Below are positions 1 to 9,432 of a stretch of DNA of 64,000 nucleotides, piece after piece; position 1 is the stretch's first letter; each line of letters opens with the position of its first letter. Both the position numbers and the translations under genes were made by a program. Source of the DNA: Alphaproteobacteria bacterium (lineage in GTDB: Bacteria > Pseudomonadota > Alphaproteobacteria > JAUHZY01); assembly GCA_030425825.1 (NCBI GenBank), contig JAUHZY010000002.1:47036-111035 (forward strand), read 5' to 3'. The notes beneath the pieces were generated by a model. That model did no database searches. It was not told where the DNA came from and saw only the letters and a program-made list of their open reading frames with translations.

Positions 1-138
1 CATCCAATGGGTGGTGGTGAAGGGAAGACTTCCGGTGGTCGTCATCCTTGTACACCTTGGGGTAAGCCAACAAAGGGTGCGCGTACAAGAAGTAACAGAA
101 GAACGGATAAATATATTATTCGTCGTCGTAAACCGTAA
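1..138 (+). CDS. rplB: 50S ribosomal protein L2, C-terminal fragment (gene starts before window)
   Basis: Frame 1 is open from base 1 to a TAA at 136-138 and encodes the last 45 residues of ribosomal protein L2. The fragment begins [16 protein letters not shown], the conserved L2 peptidyl-transferase-proximal loop, and ends in a basic tail with IIRRRKP. L2 binds 23S rRNA and is needed for subunit association. It lies 15 bases before rpsS, the normal S10-operon order. The gene is cut by the window edge, not broken. Confidence 0.95.
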   Translation, partial: HPMGGGEGKTSGGRHPCTPWGKPTKGARTRSNRRTDKYIIRRRKP

Positions 139-153
139 TTTAGGAGAAGATAA

Positions 154-432
154 GTGACTCGTTCAGTTTGGAAAGGACCTTTTGTTGATGGCTATTTGCT
201 TAAGAAGGCAGATAAGCTCGTTGAATCAGGTCGTAAGGAAATCGTTAAAACTTGGTCACGTCGTTCGACGATTATGCCGCAGTTTGTTAACGTAACATTT
301 GGCGTACATAACGGTCATAAATTTATACCGGTTCTTGTGACGGAGCATATGATTGGGCATAAGTTTGGTGAGTTTTCGCCAACACGCACATATCACGGTC
401 ATGGTGCTGATAAAAAAGCAAAAAGAGGATAG
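154..432 (+). CDS. rpsS: 30S ribosomal protein S19
   Basis: S19 forms a complex with S13 in the head of the small subunit and contacts the A-site region. The 92-residue length is typical of the family. The N-terminus [18 protein letters not shown] and the block [19 protein letters not shown] are diagnostic. The start is a GTG at 154, preceded by TAGGAGA at 141-147, a good ribosome binding site. It is part of the S10 operon, between rplB and rplV, and is co-transcribed with them. Confidence 0.97.
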   Translation: MTRSVWKGPFVDGYLLKKADKLVESGRKEIVKTWSRRSTIMPQFVNVTFGVHNGHKFIPVLVTEHMIGHKFGEFSPTRTYHGHGADKKAKRG

Positions 433-438
433 TGAGAA

Positions 439-846
439 ATGGGTAAGAAATCTAATCCTAGAAGAGTTGCGGATAACGAGGCCTTTGCTGTTTTAAAGCA
501 GCATCGCGGTTCTCCTCAAAAGTTAAATCTTTTGGCGCAGTTGATTCGTGGTAAGTCTGTTGGCCATGCTTTGGCTGAATTGACCTTTTCAACGAAGCGT
601 CCTGCGAAAGATGTTAAAAAGCTTCTTGAGTCTGCAATTGCAAATGCAGAAAATAATCACGGTCTTGATATTGACCGCCTGTATATTAAAGAGGCGACTG
701 TTGGTAAGGGTTTGGTGATGAAGCGTTTTCGTGCACGTGCACGTGGTCGTGGAGCACGTATTTTGAAGCCTTTTTCTCAAATGCGTATTGTTGTGAAAGA
801 GTATGAAGAAGTTGTTGAAGCTGATGCAAAAGAAGGGAATGCATAA
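439..846 (+). CDS. rplV: 50S ribosomal protein L22
   Basis: L22 lines the peptide exit tunnel of the large subunit. The 135-residue product has the L22 core [17 protein letters not shown] near residues 25-42 and the tunnel hairpin region with [14 protein letters not shown] near residues 98-112. It is longer than the usual 110 residues through a short N-terminal extension and an acidic C-terminal tail ([13 protein letters not shown]). It starts 6 bases after rpsS, and its stop overlaps the rpsC start as TAATG, suggesting translational coupling. Confidence 0.96.
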   Translation: MGKKSNPRRVADNEAFAVLKQHRGSPQKLNLLAQLIRGKSVGHALAELTFSTKRPAKDVKKLLESAIANAENNHGLDIDRLYIKEATVGKGLVMKRFRARARGRGARILKPFSQMRIVVKEYEEVVEADAKEGNA

Positions 847-1550
847 TGGGTCAAAAAGTTAATCCAATTGGTCTTCGTCTGGGAATTAACAGAAATTGGG
901 ATTCTCGCTGGTACGCGGGCAAAAATTATGCTAATCTTCTCGCCCAAGATTTGGAATTGCGTGAATTCTTGAAGAAAAGACTTAAAGGTGCTGGCGTAAG
1001 TCGTATCATTATTGAGCGCCCTGCAAAGCGTGCAAAGGTCACAATTCACACAGCGCGTCCAGGTGTTGTTATTGGTAAAAAAGGTGCTGATATTGAGGGT
1101 TTGAAAAAAGAATTAGAAAAGAAAACAAACTCTGAAGTTCACCTTAATATTGTTGAGATTCGTAAGCCAGAGATCGATGCAACTTTAATTGCCGCAGGTA
1201 TTGCGCAGCAATTAGAGCGTCGCGTTGGATTCCGTCGTGCGATGAAAAGAGCTGTTCAGTCTGCAATGCGTACGGGCGCTGAAGGTGTTCGTATTAATTG
1301 TGCTGGTCGTTTGGGTGGCGCAGAAATCGCACGTACTGAATGGTATCGTGAAGGTCGTGTGCCATTGCACACATTGCGTGCTGATGTTGATTACGGTATC
1401 GCTGAAGCTGCAACGACGTATGGTATTGTTGGCATTAAGGTTTGGGTCTTTAAGGGCGAAATTTTGGCTCATGATCCAATGGCTCAAGAAAAAAGAATTA
1501 TTGAGCAACAAGGTGGTCGTAGTGTGAATACACAGGTGCCAGCAAATTAA
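846..1550 (+). CDS. rpsC: 30S ribosomal protein S3
   Basis: S3 sits at the mRNA entry site of the small subunit and helps unwind mRNA. The 234-residue protein starts [13 protein letters not shown], the invariant S3 N-terminus. It carries a type II KH domain with the IGKKGAD loop near residue 78, and a C-terminal S3 domain with [20 protein letters not shown] near residues 154-173. The ATG overlaps the rplV stop by one base. Length and order are ordinary. Confidence 0.97.
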   Translation: MGQKVNPIGLRLGINRNWDSRWYAGKNYANLLAQDLELREFLKKRLKGAGVSRIIIERPAKRAKVTIHTARPGVVIGKKGADIEGLKKELEKKTNSEVHLNIVEIRKPEIDATLIAAGIAQQLERRVGFRRAMKRAVQSAMRTGAEGVRINCAGRLGGAEIARTEWYREGRVPLHTLRADVDYGIAEAATTYGIVGIKVWVFKGEILAHDPMAQEKRIIEQQGGRSVNTQVPAN

Positions 1551-1585
1551 GCGTTGGCAAGTTAATAAATTGAGGTTTTTTAAAA

Positions 1586-2008
1586 ATGTTAAGTCCGAAG
1601 AAAACAAAATTTAGAAAAGCATTTAAAGGTCGTATCCACGGTAATGCAAAAGGTGGGACAAGCCTTAACTTTGGTGCTTTTGGCATGAAAGCTTTGTCTC
1701 CAGAGCGTATCACGGCACGTCAGATTGAATCTGCAAGGCGCGCAATGACACGTTACTTGAAGCGTGAAGGTCGTATTTGGATCCGCATCTTTCCAGATGT
1801 TCCTGTTTCTCAAAAGCCTGCTGAGGTTCGCCAAGGTAAAGGTAAAGGGTCCCCGGAATATTGGGCATGTCGCGTGAAGCCAGGTCGTATTATGTTTGAA
1901 ATTGGTGGCGTTTCGCGTGAAAAAGCAGAAAAAGCGGTTGAGCTTGCTGCTGCGAAGCTTCCGAACAAGGTTAAATTCGTAAGCCGTATTGGTGAGGGAG
2001 ATAGTTAA
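1586..2008 (+). CDS. rplP: 50S ribosomal protein L16
   Basis: L16 organises the A-site architecture of the large subunit. The 140-residue product has the typical start [19 protein letters not shown] and the conserved segment [19 protein letters not shown] near residues 40-58, followed by the basic KGKGSPEYW region. It follows rpsC after a 35-base gap, the longest inside this part of the operon. The S10-operon order rpsC-rplP-rpmC is kept. Confidence 0.97.
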   Translation: MLSPKKTKFRKAFKGRIHGNAKGGTSLNFGAFGMKALSPERITARQIESARRAMTRYLKREGRIWIRIFPDVPVSQKPAEVRQGKGKGSPEYWACRVKPGRIMFEIGGVSREKAEKAVELAAAKLPNKVKFVSRIGEGDS

Positions 2009-2009
2009 A

Positions 2010-2360
2010 ATGAAAGCCGTTGATTTAAGATTAAAAACGGAAGACGAGTTGCAGGCTGAGTTGCTTTCTTTGAAAAAAGAACAATTCAATCTTCGCTTCC
2101 AAATGGCAAGTGGTCAACTTGAGAATACATCTCGTACGCGTCAAGTGCGTCGTGCGATTGCGTCTATCAAAACAATTTTGACTGAAAAGAAAAAAGGCAT
2201 TGTTGTTCCAAAAGCCGCTCCTAAGAAGAAGCCCGTTAAAAAGGCTGCTCCTAAAAAAGCTGCGGCAGAAGAAAAAACAGCTGCAAAGAAAGCAACAACG
2301 AAGAAGGCGCCTGCGAAAAAAGCAGCCCCTAAGAAAAAATCCGATGAGGGAGATAAGTAA
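2010..2360 (+). CDS. rpmC: 50S ribosomal protein L29 with long lysine/alanine-rich tail
   Basis: L29 binds near the tunnel exit, where SRP and trigger factor dock. Residues 1 to about 68 are an ordinary L29 ([19 protein letters not shown], then [14 protein letters not shown]). Residues 69-116 are a low-complexity tail of Lys, Ala and Pro in AAPKK, AAKK and PAKKA-like units, which L29 normally lacks. I chose the ATG at 2010, preceded by GAGGGAGA, over an in-frame GTG at 1989 inside rplP. The stop overlaps the rpsQ start as TAATG. The tail resembles histone H1-like domains in composition; its role is unknown. Confidence 0.93.
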   Translation: MKAVDLRLKTEDELQAELLSLKKEQFNLRFQMASGQLENTSRTRQVRRAIASIKTILTEKKKGIVVPKAAPKKKPVKKAAPKKAAAEEKTAAKKATTKKAPAKKAAPKKKSDEGDK

Positions 2361-2593
2361 TGCCAAAACGTATTTTGCAAGGTGATGTCGTAAGTGATAG
2401 CGGGGACAAAACAGTTGTTGTTCTTGTTGAGCGTCGTGTGATGCACCCTAAATATAAAAAGTTTGTTAAGAAGTCTAAAAAATTTACTGCTCATGATGAA
2501 AAAAATGAGATCAAAAAGGGAGACATTGTGCGTATTCAAGAGTGTCGTCCGATCTCAAAAAGAAAGACATGGACAGTTATAGAAAAAGTTTAA
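2360..2593 (+). CDS. rpsQ: 30S ribosomal protein S17
   Basis: S17 is a primary 16S rRNA-binding protein of the OB fold. The 77-residue product has the family pattern: [20 protein letters not shown] at the N-terminus, then [14 protein letters not shown], and [16 protein letters not shown] toward the C-terminus. The ATG overlaps the last base of the rpmC stop. A GAGGGA sequence in the end of rpmC serves as ribosome binding site. Nothing is unusual. Confidence 0.97.
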   Translation: MPKRILQGDVVSDSGDKTVVVLVERRVMHPKYKKFVKKSKKFTAHDEKNEIKKGDIVRIQECRPISKRKTWTVIEKV

Positions 2594-2610
2594 GTCAAAG
2601 GATTTGAGAA

Positions 2611-2979
2611 ATGATTATAGCAGAAACAAGACTCGGTGTCGCAGATAACTCAGGTGCACAAGAAGTTCAGTGTATCAAGGTTTTGGGTGGTTCAAAAAGA
2701 CGTTCCGCTAATATCGGTGACGTTATCGTTGTCTCTATTAAAAAAGCAATGCCACGCGGCAAGGTGAAAAAAGGTGATGTGCGTCGCGCTGTGATCGTTC
2801 GTACGGCATATGGTGTGAAGCGTCCAGACGGAAGCGCGATTCGATTCGATAAGAATGCCGTTGTTTTGTTAGGTAATAATAATGAGCCTGTGGGTACACG
2901 TGTTTTTGGTCCGGTTGCGAGAGAGCTTCGTGGACAAGGATTCATGAAAATCGTATCTCTAGCTCCTGAAGTATTGTAA
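2611..2979 (+). CDS. rplN: 50S ribosomal protein L14
   Basis: L14 lies at the subunit interface of the large subunit. The 122-residue protein matches the standard family length. It contains [20 protein letters not shown] at the N-terminus, and [20 protein letters not shown] near the C-terminus. It opens the classic spc operon (rplN-rplX-rplE-rpsN-rpsH). Here it follows rpsQ by only 17 bases, so the S10 and spc operons are probably one transcript. Confidence 0.97.
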   Translation: MIIAETRLGVADNSGAQEVQCIKVLGGSKRRSANIGDVIVVSIKKAMPRGKVKKGDVRRAVIVRTAYGVKRPDGSAIRFDKNAVVLLGNNNEPVGTRVFGPVARELRGQGFMKIVSLAPEVL

Positions 2980-2995
2980 GAGAGGTTTTAAGAAA

Positions 2996-3325
2996 ATGGC
3001 TGCAAAATTTAGAAAAGGTGACGAAGTCATCATTCTTACTGGTAAAGATAAAGGTAAGAAGGGCGCGATCTTAAAAATGCTTGATAAAGGTGAGCGTGCT
3101 CTTGTACAGGGTGTTAATATGGTTAAGCGCCATATGCGTCCATCACAAATGCAGGCTGGTGGAATTGTAAACAAAGAAGCTGCGCTTCACGTTTCAAACC
3201 TTTCTCACGTTGACCCAAAGTCTGGCGATGCAACACGTATCGGATTTAAGTCTTTGGAAGACGGCACAAAGGTAAGATTCGCTAAGAAGTCTGGTGAAAT
3301 CATTAAGGCAGTAGGAGATAACTAA
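2996..3325 (+). CDS. rplX: 50S ribosomal protein L24
   Basis: L24 is an assembly-initiating protein that binds the 5' part of 23S rRNA. The 109-residue product has a KOW motif near the N-terminus ([19 protein letters not shown]) and the downstream block [12 protein letters not shown]. Its ATG is preceded by AGAGGTTTTAAG, a purine-rich binding site. It ends two bases before the rplE start, so the two genes are likely translationally coupled. Confidence 0.96.
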   Translation: MAAKFRKGDEVIILTGKDKGKKGAILKMLDKGERALVQGVNMVKRHMRPSQMQAGGIVNKEAALHVSNLSHVDPKSGDATRIGFKSLEDGTKVRFAKKSGEIIKAVGDN

Positions 3326-3327
3326 AA

Positions 3328-3870
3328 ATGACGCGTTTAGCTGAATTATATAACAAAGAAATTAAGCACGCTTTGATGAAAGAGCTTGGCTACAAAAATA
3401 TTATGGAAGTGCCAAAGCTTGAGAAGATCGTCATCAATATGGGTGTTGGTGAGGGCTCTAAAGATAAGAAAAAAGTTGAGTCTGCTGTTAAAGATATGAC
3501 ACTTATTTCGGGCCAAAAGCCTGTCGTAACAAAAGCAAAAAAGGCGATTGCTGGATTTAAGATTCGTGAAGAAATGCCGATTGGATGTAAGGTTACATTG
3601 CGTCGTCAGCGTATGTACGAATTTTTGGATCGTTTGGTTAATGTTGCGATGCCACGTATTCGTGACTTCCGAGGTATTTCAGGTAAAAGCTTTGATGGTA
3701 ACGGTAACTATGCAATGGGTATTAAAGAGCAGTTGATCTTCCCAGAAATTAGTTATGACCAAGTGGATTCAATTCGTGGAATGGACATTATCTTTGTCAC
3801 AACTGCGAAAACAGATGAGGAAGCAAAAGCGTTGCTTTCTAAATTTAACATGCCTTTTAAGAAGAGCTAG
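3328..3870 (+). CDS. rplE: 50S ribosomal protein L5
   Basis: L5 binds 5S rRNA and forms bridge B1b with the small subunit. The 180-residue protein shows the family blocks [19 protein letters not shown] near residue 28 and [20 protein letters not shown] near residues 116-135. A C-terminal [18 protein letters not shown] segment is also conserved. Length and spc-operon position are standard. Confidence 0.97.
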   Translation: MTRLAELYNKEIKHALMKELGYKNIMEVPKLEKIVINMGVGEGSKDKKKVESAVKDMTLISGQKPVVTKAKKAIAGFKIREEMPIGCKVTLRRQRMYEFLDRLVNVAMPRIRDFRGISGKSFDGNGNYAMGIKEQLIFPEISYDQVDSIRGMDIIFVTTAKTDEEAKALLSKFNMPFKKS

Positions 3871-3880
3871 AGAGGGTCAA

Positions 3881-4192
3881 ATGGCTAAAAAAAGTTCAAT
3901 CAAAAAGAATCTAAAGCGTAAAGCAATGTCTGATTTGCCAAGTGGTATGGCAAAAAGACAAGAGATTAAGAAACTGTTGAAAAACAAAGACCTTTCTTGG
4001 GCTGAAAGACAAGAGTTGCAAGACAAGCTTACAAAGATGCCGCGCGATACAGCAGCATCTCGTGTGCGCAATCGTTGTTTCTTGACAGGACGTTCAAGAG
4101 GTAACATTAGAAGATTTGGTATTTCACGTATTATGTTGCGTGAATTAGGTTCTCAGGGATTGGTCCCTGGTTTAAAGAAATCAAGCTGGTAA
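3881..4192 (+). CDS. rpsN: 30S ribosomal protein S14 (zinc-independent form)
   Basis: S14 helps shape the head of the small subunit. I set the start at the ATG at 3881, preceded by AGAGGGTC; the frame is open further upstream but that part overlaps rplE and does not look like S14. The 103-residue product is the long form with no CXXC zinc motif. It carries [20 protein letters not shown] and the terminus [11 protein letters not shown]. It is followed after 16 bases by rpsH. Confidence 0.96.
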   Translation: MAKKSSIKKNLKRKAMSDLPSGMAKRQEIKKLLKNKDLSWAERQELQDKLTKMPRDTAASRVRNRCFLTGRSRGNIRRFGISRIMLRELGSQGLVPGLKKSSW

Positions 4193-4208
4193 TAAGGAGA
4201 ATAAAGCC

Positions 4209-4604
4209 ATGATGACAGATCCTATTGCGGATATGTTGACGAGAATTAGAAACGGTCAAAGAGCAGGTAAAAAAACTGTCTCTGTGCCAGCGTCTAAGAG
4301 ACATGCTAACATTTTAGATGTTCTTCAAAGAGAAGGATATATTGTTGGTCACAAAACAGAGGAAGTCCGTAAGGGTATTTCTAATCTGGTTGTTGAACTG
4401 AAGTATTTTGAAGGTGATGCGGTTATTCAAGAGATTGATCGTGTGTCAAAGCCTGGTCGTCGCGTATACTCAAATGTTTCAGATATGCCACGTGTTCACA
4501 ATGGTTTAGGTATCTCTATTCTTTCGACATCGAAAGGTGTGATGTCTGATTTTGAAGCGCGCCAGTCAAAAGTTGGTGGTGAGGTTATTTGTACTGTCTT
4601 CTAA
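4209..4604 (+). CDS. rpsH: 30S ribosomal protein S8
   Basis: S8 is a primary binder of the central domain of 16S rRNA and, in enterobacteria, the translational repressor of the spc operon. The 131-residue protein begins [19 protein letters not shown] and ends [14 protein letters not shown] followed by a [10 protein letters not shown] tail, both diagnostic. Two Met codons lie together at 4209 and 4212. An AAGGAG at 4195-4200 favours the first. Whether S8 autoregulates this operon cannot be seen here. Confidence 0.97.
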   Translation: MMTDPIADMLTRIRNGQRAGKKTVSVPASKRHANILDVLQREGYIVGHKTEEVRKGISNLVVELKYFEGDAVIQEIDRVSKPGRRVYSNVSDMPRVHNGLGISILSTSKGVMSDFEARQSKVGGEVICTVF

Positions 4605-4642
4605 TAAGTAGAAGATAATTGTAAAGTAAAAAGGATAAAAAA

Positions 4643-5176
4643 ATGTCTCGTATTGGTAAGAAACCTGCTCAGATTCCAGAAGGTGTTGATGTCGCCGTTG
4701 CTAATGGTGCCGTAACAGTTAAAGGTAAGCAGGGTGAACTTTCAATGCCTTTGACAAATCTTGTTGAAGTTAAAGTTCAAGAGAGTCTTTTGTCTGTAAC
4801 GCCGAATGATAATTCGCGTGAAGCAAAGCTTATGTGGGGAACAACACAAAGAAACATCATGAACATGATGACGGGTGTGTCTGAAGGTTTTTCACGCAGA
4901 TTGAAGCTTATTGGTGTTGGTTATCGCGCTAATGTTCAGGGTAAAACACTGGTTTTGCAGCTGGGCTATAGCCACGATATTAACCATGAAATTCCAGACG
5001 GCATTAAAATTACTTGTGAAGACCAAACAACTGTTGTTGTTAGCGGTATTGATAAGCAGCTTGTCGGAGCTGTTGCTGCTAAAATTCGTTCATACCGTAA
5101 GCCAGAGCCTTATAAAGGTAAGGGTGTTCGTTATGAAGATGAGTATGTAGAACGTAAAGAAGGAAAGAAGAAATAA
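4643..5176 (+). CDS. rplF: 50S ribosomal protein L6
   Basis: L6 lies near the factor-binding site of the large subunit. The 177-residue protein has the duplicated L6 domain layout, with [17 protein letters not shown] at the start and the C-terminal signature region [20 protein letters not shown] near residues 152-171. An AAAAGGAT sequence precedes the ATG. It ends one base before rplR. Confidence 0.97.
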   Translation: MSRIGKKPAQIPEGVDVAVANGAVTVKGKQGELSMPLTNLVEVKVQESLLSVTPNDNSREAKLMWGTTQRNIMNMMTGVSEGFSRRLKLIGVGYRANVQGKTLVLQLGYSHDINHEIPDGIKITCEDQTTVVVSGIDKQLVGAVAAKIRSYRKPEPYKGKGVRYEDEYVERKEGKKK

Positions 5177-5177
5177 A

Positions 5178-5540
5178 ATGGCTGTTTCATCTAGAGATAA
5201 ATTTACAAGACGCAAAAGAAGAGCACGTTACGCATTACGTCAACGTTCAAAAGGTAAACTTCGTTTGTCAGTTTTTCGTTCTGGTCAAAACATTTATGCG
5301 CAGGTCATTAATGATGCTGAAGGTGTAACTATTACGCAGGCTTCAACACTTGATAAAGAACTGAAGTCTTTGAAATCTAAAAGCAACAAGGATGCTGCTG
5401 CTGAAGTTGGAAAACTTATTGGTAAGCGCGCAGTTGCTGCAGGTGTCGATCAAGTTGTATTTGATCGCGGTGGTTATTTGTTCCATGGTCGTGTGAAGGC
5501 TGTTGCCGATGGTGCACGCGAAGCTGGACTTAAGTTTTAA
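5178..5540 (+). CDS. rplR: 50S ribosomal protein L18
   Basis: L18 binds 5S rRNA together with L5. The 120-residue product has the basic N-terminal tail ([18 protein letters not shown]), the segment [19 protein letters not shown] and the C-terminal [20 protein letters not shown] block. It starts one base after the rplF stop, so translation is probably coupled. Length and order are typical. Confidence 0.97.
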   Translation: MAVSSRDKFTRRKRRARYALRQRSKGKLRLSVFRSGQNIYAQVINDAEGVTITQASTLDKELKSLKSKSNKDAAAEVGKLIGKRAVAAGVDQVVFDRGGYLFHGRVKAVADGAREAGLKF

Positions 5541-5556
5541 TCGTAGAGGATAAAAA

Positions 5557-6135
5557 ATGTCAAAAAACGCTCGTGCAAAAAAAGAACAAACGGAACAAGA
5601 ATACATTGATAAGCTTGTCCACATTAATCGCGTTGCTAAAGTTGTAAAAGGGGGTCGTCGTTTCGGCTTTGCAGCTTTGGTTGTTGTTGGTGATGGTAAG
5701 GGACGTGTTGGTTTCGGTTCTGGTAAAGCAAAAGAAGTGCCAGAAGCTGTGAGAAAAGCTTCAGAGCAAGCAAAGAAAAAGATGATTCGTGTTCCTTTAC
5801 GTGAAGGCCGTACGCTTCATCATGATATTGAGAAGTCGTTTGGCGCAGGCCACGTTGTTATTCGATCAGCACCAGTTGGTACAGGGATTATCGCCGGTGG
5901 TCCGACGCGTGCAATTTTTGAAGCACTTGGTGTACATGATGTTGTTGCTAAATCGATTGGTTCTTCAAACCCTTACAACATGGTTAAGGCAACTTTTGAA
6001 GCATTGAAGGCAATTAACTCACCAAAGCTTGTGGCATCGCGCCGTGGTAAAAAAGTAAGTGATATTGTTGTGCGTCGTGGAGATGTTGCTGTTGAAACAT
6101 CCTCTACTGACCAAGCAAAAAAAGATGAGGCTTAA
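5557..6135 (+). CDS. rpsE: 30S ribosomal protein S5
   Basis: S5 contributes to decoding fidelity and mRNA helicase activity. The 192-residue product has the double-stranded-RNA-binding-like N-terminal domain with [20 protein letters not shown] near residues 30-49, and the C-terminal domain with [20 protein letters not shown] near residues 105-124. It carries a short charged C-terminal tail. AGAGGAT precedes the ATG. It is followed by rpmD after 5 bases. Confidence 0.97.
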   Translation: MSKNARAKKEQTEQEYIDKLVHINRVAKVVKGGRRFGFAALVVVGDGKGRVGFGSGKAKEVPEAVRKASEQAKKKMIRVPLREGRTLHHDIEKSFGAGHVVIRSAPVGTGIIAGGPTRAIFEALGVHDVVAKSIGSSNPYNMVKATFEALKAINSPKLVASRRGKKVSDIVVRRGDVAVETSSTDQAKKDEA

Positions 6136-6140
6136 GAAAA

Positions 6141-6365
6141 ATGATTAAGGTTACTCAAACAGGAAGTCCAATTGGACGTAAAGCAGATCAAAGAGCGACA
6201 TTGGTTGGTCTTGGTTTAAATAAGATGAATCGTTCCCGCATTTTGGAAGATACGCCAGCTGTTCGCGGTATGATCAAGAAGGTAGGCCATCTTATTACGG
6301 TTGAAGAAGGTGTTGCAGCACCTAAGGCTGCTGCCCCAAAGAAAAAAACTGCTGCAAAGAAATAG
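6141..6365 (+). CDS. rpmD: 50S ribosomal protein L30 with basic C-terminal tail
   Basis: The first 55 or so residues form a normal L30 ([19 protein letters not shown], then [20 protein letters not shown]). The last 16 residues are an Ala/Pro/Lys tail ([16 protein letters not shown]) that L30 usually lacks and that closely resembles the tail of rpmC in the same gene cluster. L30 sits on the large-subunit surface near 5S rRNA. It lies between rpsE and rplO as expected. Confidence 0.94.
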   Translation: MIKVTQTGSPIGRKADQRATLVGLGLNKMNRSRILEDTPAVRGMIKKVGHLITVEEGVAAPKAAAPKKKTAAKK

Positions 6366-6409
6366 GTTGCAGTAAAGATTAATTGAGCATCCAAGTAGGG
6401 GATATAAAA

Positions 6410-6880
6410 ATGAAATTAAATGAACTAAAAGATAATCAAGGCGCCCGCCAGGCGAAAAAACGTCTTGGTCAAGGTATTGGGTCTGGTAAGGGTAAAACTG
6501 CTGGTCGCGGTCATAAGGGACAGAAAGCACGTTCAGGCGTTTCATTGAACGGTTTTGAAGGTGGTCAAATGCCTTTATACCAACGTCTTCCAAAGCGTGG
6601 GTTCAACAGCCGTAATCGTGTTGAAAATCGCGTTATCAATCTGGGTCGTCTTCAGGCTGCTATTGAAAAAGGTACATTGAAAAAAGGAAGTGACTTGACA
6701 GAAGAAACACTTTCAACGCTTGGTCTAGTGGGTAAAGGCTCAACGCCAGTTCGCTTGCTTGCAAAGGGCGATTTGAAGGATCCTTTGAACATTACAGTGA
6801 CATCAGCTTCTGAGGCAGCAATTAAAGCTGTTGAAAAAATTGGTGGAAAGGTTACACTAACCGCTTCTAAGGCATCTTAA
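6410..6880 (+). CDS. rplO: 50S ribosomal protein L15
   Basis: L15 is a late-assembling core protein of the large subunit. The chosen start is the ATG at 6410 (MKLNELKDNQGARQAKKRLG), preceded by AGGGG; an in-frame TTG at 6383 is less likely. The 156-residue product has the glycine-rich RNA-binding stretch GQGIGSGKGKTAGRGHKGQK near residues 20-39 and the MPLYQRLPKRGF block. It is followed by secY after 42 bases. Confidence 0.97.
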   Translation: MKLNELKDNQGARQAKKRLGQGIGSGKGKTAGRGHKGQKARSGVSLNGFEGGQMPLYQRLPKRGFNSRNRVENRVINLGRLQAAIEKGTLKKGSDLTEETLSTLGLVGKGSTPVRLLAKGDLKDPLNITVTSASEAAIKAVEKIGGKVTLTASKAS

Positions 6881-6922
6881 TTCGCCTTAATAGTCTTCTG
6901 ATCTGTTCAAGAGGGGGTTACA

Positions 6923-8263
6923 GTGTCATCTGCCGATCGGCTAGCAAGCCAATTTAGTGCGTCAGCTTTTTCAAAAGCTGTTGAGCTTAAAAAAAGAATA
7001 CTTTTTACATTAGGAGCTTTAATTGTCTACCGTTTGGGGACATACGTTCCTCTTCCTGGTATTGATGCTACGATTTTATCTCAAGTCTTCCAACAAAATG
7101 CAGGTGGTATTCTGGGCATGTTTGACATGCTTGCAGGTGGTGCCTTAAGCCGGATGACAATCTTTGCACTTAATATTATGCCCTATATTTCAGCTTCTAT
7201 CATTGTTCAGTTGATGGCTGTGGTTTCACCGCATATTGATCAACTGAAAAAAGAAGGCGAAGCAGGTCGTCGTACATTAAACCAATACACACGTTACGGA
7301 ACTGTTTTTCTCGCGGCGATTCAAGGATATGGTATTGCGGTTGGCTTGGAAGGTATGACAGGTGGTGCCGGTGCATCAGCCGTTATTGATCCTGGGTTTA
7401 TGTTTAGACTGACAACAGTGATAACGCTGGTTGGCGGAACTGTTTTTCTCATGTGGTTAGGTGAACAAATTACGGACCGCGGAATTGGTAATGGAATTTC
7501 TTTGATTATCTTTGCGGGGATTGTTGCCAATCTTCCATTGGGTGTGGCTCAGACATTTGAGTTGGCAAGAACAGGCTCTATCTCATCAGGGTTTTTGTTG
7601 TTTATAGGTATTATGGTTGTTGCAGTGATTGCCTTCATTGTTTATATGGAGCGTGCGCAGCGACGTGTTATCGTCCAATATCCTAAAAGACAAGTGAGTG
7701 GGAATAAAATGGCTGGTGGGAACAGTTCTCATATGCCTTTAAAATTAAATACGGCTGGTGTTATTCCACCAATTTTTGCAAGTTCATTGTTGCTGCTTCC
7801 TGTGACGTTGGCTAATTTTACAGCGGGTCAAGGGCCTGCATGGCTTGAACAAACAACACAAATGTTGGCGCATGGTAAGCCTCTTTATATCGCTGTTTAT
7901 ACATTTATGATTATTTTCTTCTGTTTCTTTTACACGGCTGTTGTTTTTAATCCAAAAGATACAGCTGATAACCTAAGAAAATATGGTGGATTCGTTCCTG
8001 GCATCAGGCCTGGTAAAAATACAGCAGATTATTTTGATCATGTTTTAACTCGTTTAACAGCAGTTGGTGCGCTTTATCTTGCCGCGATCTGTGTCTTGCC
8101 GGAATTATTGATTGCAAAAACAGCTGTGCCGTTTTACTTTGGAGGGACAAGTCTTCTTATTGTTGTGACAGTTACAATGGATACAGTGACACAAGTTCAG
8201 TCTCACCTTCTAGCGCATCAATATGAGGGTTTAATCAAGAAATCCAAATTGCGAGGACGTTAA
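6923..8263 (+). CDS. secY: Preprotein translocase channel subunit SecY
   Basis: SecY forms the protein-conducting channel of the inner membrane with SecE and SecG. The 446-residue length is standard and about ten hydrophobic segments can be read. Diagnostic blocks are YRLGTYVPLPGID near residue 40, NIMPYISASIIVQLM near residues 85-100, and the cytoplasmic loop with QYPKRQVSGNKMAGGNSSHM near residue 253. The start is a GTG at 6923 preceded by GAGGGGG. It precedes adk as in other alphaproteobacteria. Confidence 0.97.
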   Translation: MSSADRLASQFSASAFSKAVELKKRILFTLGALIVYRLGTYVPLPGIDATILSQVFQQNAGGILGMFDMLAGGALSRMTIFALNIMPYISASIIVQLMAVVSPHIDQLKKEGEAGRRTLNQYTRYGTVFLAAIQGYGIAVGLEGMTGGAGASAVIDPGFMFRLTTVITLVGGTVFLMWLGEQITDRGIGNGISLIIFAGIVANLPLGVAQTFELARTGSISSGFLLFIGIMVVAVIAFIVYMERAQRRVIVQYPKRQVSGNKMAGGNSSHMPLKLNTAGVIPPIFASSLLLLPVTLANFTAGQGPAWLEQTTQMLAHGKPLYIAVYTFMIIFFCFFYTAVVFNPKDTADNLRKYGGFVPGIRPGKNTADYFDHVLTRLTAVGALYLAAICVLPELLIAKTAVPFYFGGTSLLIVVTVTMDTVTQVQSHLLAHQYEGLIKKSKLRGR

Positions 8264-8265
8264 TA

Positions 8266-8910
8266 ATGAATATTATTCTTCTGGGTCCACCAGGTGCTGG
8301 AAAAGGAACACAAGCAAAACGACTAGAAAAAAAGTTCGAGCTTGTTCATCTTTCGACAGGTGATATGTTGCGTGCTGTTGTAGCGTCTGGATCTGACTTT
8401 GGTACCAAGCTTAAGGGTATCATGGAAGCTGGTCAGTTAATCTCAGATGATATTATGATTCAGATGATCGAAGAAAGAATCGGTCAACCAGATTGTGAAA
8501 AAGGCTTTATTCTAGACGGCTTCCCAAGAACAATACCTCAAGCAGAAGCGTTAGATGAAATGCTTTCTAGCAACCAAATCTCTTTAGACTATGTTGTGAA
8601 GATGGATGTTGATGAGGAAGACCTTGTTAGACGTATTGTTGGTCGCTTTTCTTGCGCAAAATGTGGTGCAGGTTATCATGATAAATTTAGCCCTCCTGTA
8701 AAGGAAGGTGTTTGTGATTCATGTGGTAACGTAGAGTTTGTACGTCGTCCAGATGATAATGAAGAGACAGTTCGTGCGCGTTTTGATGCTTATCGCAAGC
8801 AAACAGAGCCTATCTTACCGTACTATAAATCGAAAAATATTTTGAAAACGATTGACGGTATGGGGTCGATTGACGATGTGACTGCACAAATCCAACAAAT
8901 CATTGTATAA
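8266..8910 (+). CDS. adk: Adenylate kinase (zinc-type LID)
   Basis: Adenylate kinase interconverts ATP + AMP and 2 ADP in the cytosol. The 214-residue protein has the P-loop [11 protein letters not shown] at residues 6-16 and the [13 protein letters not shown] signature near residue 86. The LID domain holds two CXXC pairs (CAKCG, CDSCG), so it probably binds zinc structurally. It starts 2 bases after secY. The last codons run into an AT-rich gap that carries the promoter for the next operon. Confidence 0.97.
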   Translation: MNIILLGPPGAGKGTQAKRLEKKFELVHLSTGDMLRAVVASGSDFGTKLKGIMEAGQLISDDIMIQMIEERIGQPDCEKGFILDGFPRTIPQAEALDEMLSSNQISLDYVVKMDVDEEDLVRRIVGRFSCAKCGAGYHDKFSPPVKEGVCDSCGNVEFVRRPDDNEETVRARFDAYRKQTEPILPYYKSKNILKTIDGMGSIDDVTAQIQQIIV

Positions 8911-8937
8911 TTTTTGAAAAAATATACGCAAGACTTG

Positions 8938-8965
8938 TTGACAGTGTTGAATTATACTGTATAAT
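8938..8965 (+). promoter_or_regulatory. Near-consensus sigma-70 promoter of the rpsM-rpsK-rpoA-rplQ operon
   Basis: A perfect -35 hexamer TTGACA (8938-8943) is separated by 16 bases from a perfect -10 hexamer TATAAT (8960-8965). Transcription would start near 8972, giving a leader of about 70 bases before rpsM. The leader contains GGCCC-T7-GGGC, which could fold into a small hairpin. This fits an internal restart at the alpha operon. Confidence 0.8.
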
Positions 8966-9044
8966 CCGTCGCCCTGGCCCTTTTTTTGGGCACAGAAAGA
9001 CAAATATATTGCTTGAAAAAAGCTTTAAAATTAGGAGTAAGATC

Positions 9045-9413
9045 GTGCCACGTATTGCGGGTGTAAACATTAGAGATAGTAAGAGAGCCGTTATCGCTTT
9101 GACTGATATTTACGGCATTGGACCAAAGTTCGCGAAAGACATTTGTGAAAAAGCAAATATTTCGCTGACGTGTCGTGCAAACGAGCTGACTGAAGATGAA
9201 GTTGTTCGTATTCGTGAAATTATTGATGCAGATTACAAAGTTGAAGGTGATCTTCGTCGTGAAATTTCTATGAATATTAAAAGATTGACAGATTTAGGTT
9301 GCTATCGCGGTCTTCGTCACAGAAAAGGTCTTCCTGTTAGAGGGCAAAGAACCCATACAAATGCAAGAACGCGTAAGGGTAAAGCTGTACCGATTGCTGG
9401 TAAGAAAAAATAA
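9045..9413 (+). CDS. rpsM: 30S ribosomal protein S13
   Basis: S13 forms intersubunit bridges from the head of the small subunit. I place the start at the GTG at 9045 (reading [10 protein letters not shown]), preceded by TTAGGAG at 9031-9037; the open frame extends upstream to 9009 but without homology. The 122-residue product has [16 protein letters not shown], and the C-terminal [20 protein letters not shown] block. It opens the alpha operon. Confidence 0.96.
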   Translation: MPRIAGVNIRDSKRAVIALTDIYGIGPKFAKDICEKANISLTCRANELTEDEVVRIREIIDADYKVEGDLRREISMNIKRLTDLGCYRGLRHRKGLPVRGQRTHTNARTRKGKAVPIAGKKK

Positions 9414-9432
9414 GAAATAAGGAATCATATAA

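Noticed and set aside
589..1049. Minus-strand frames inside rplV and rpsC
   Set aside because: Antisense to well-conserved ribosomal protein genes, no own signals.
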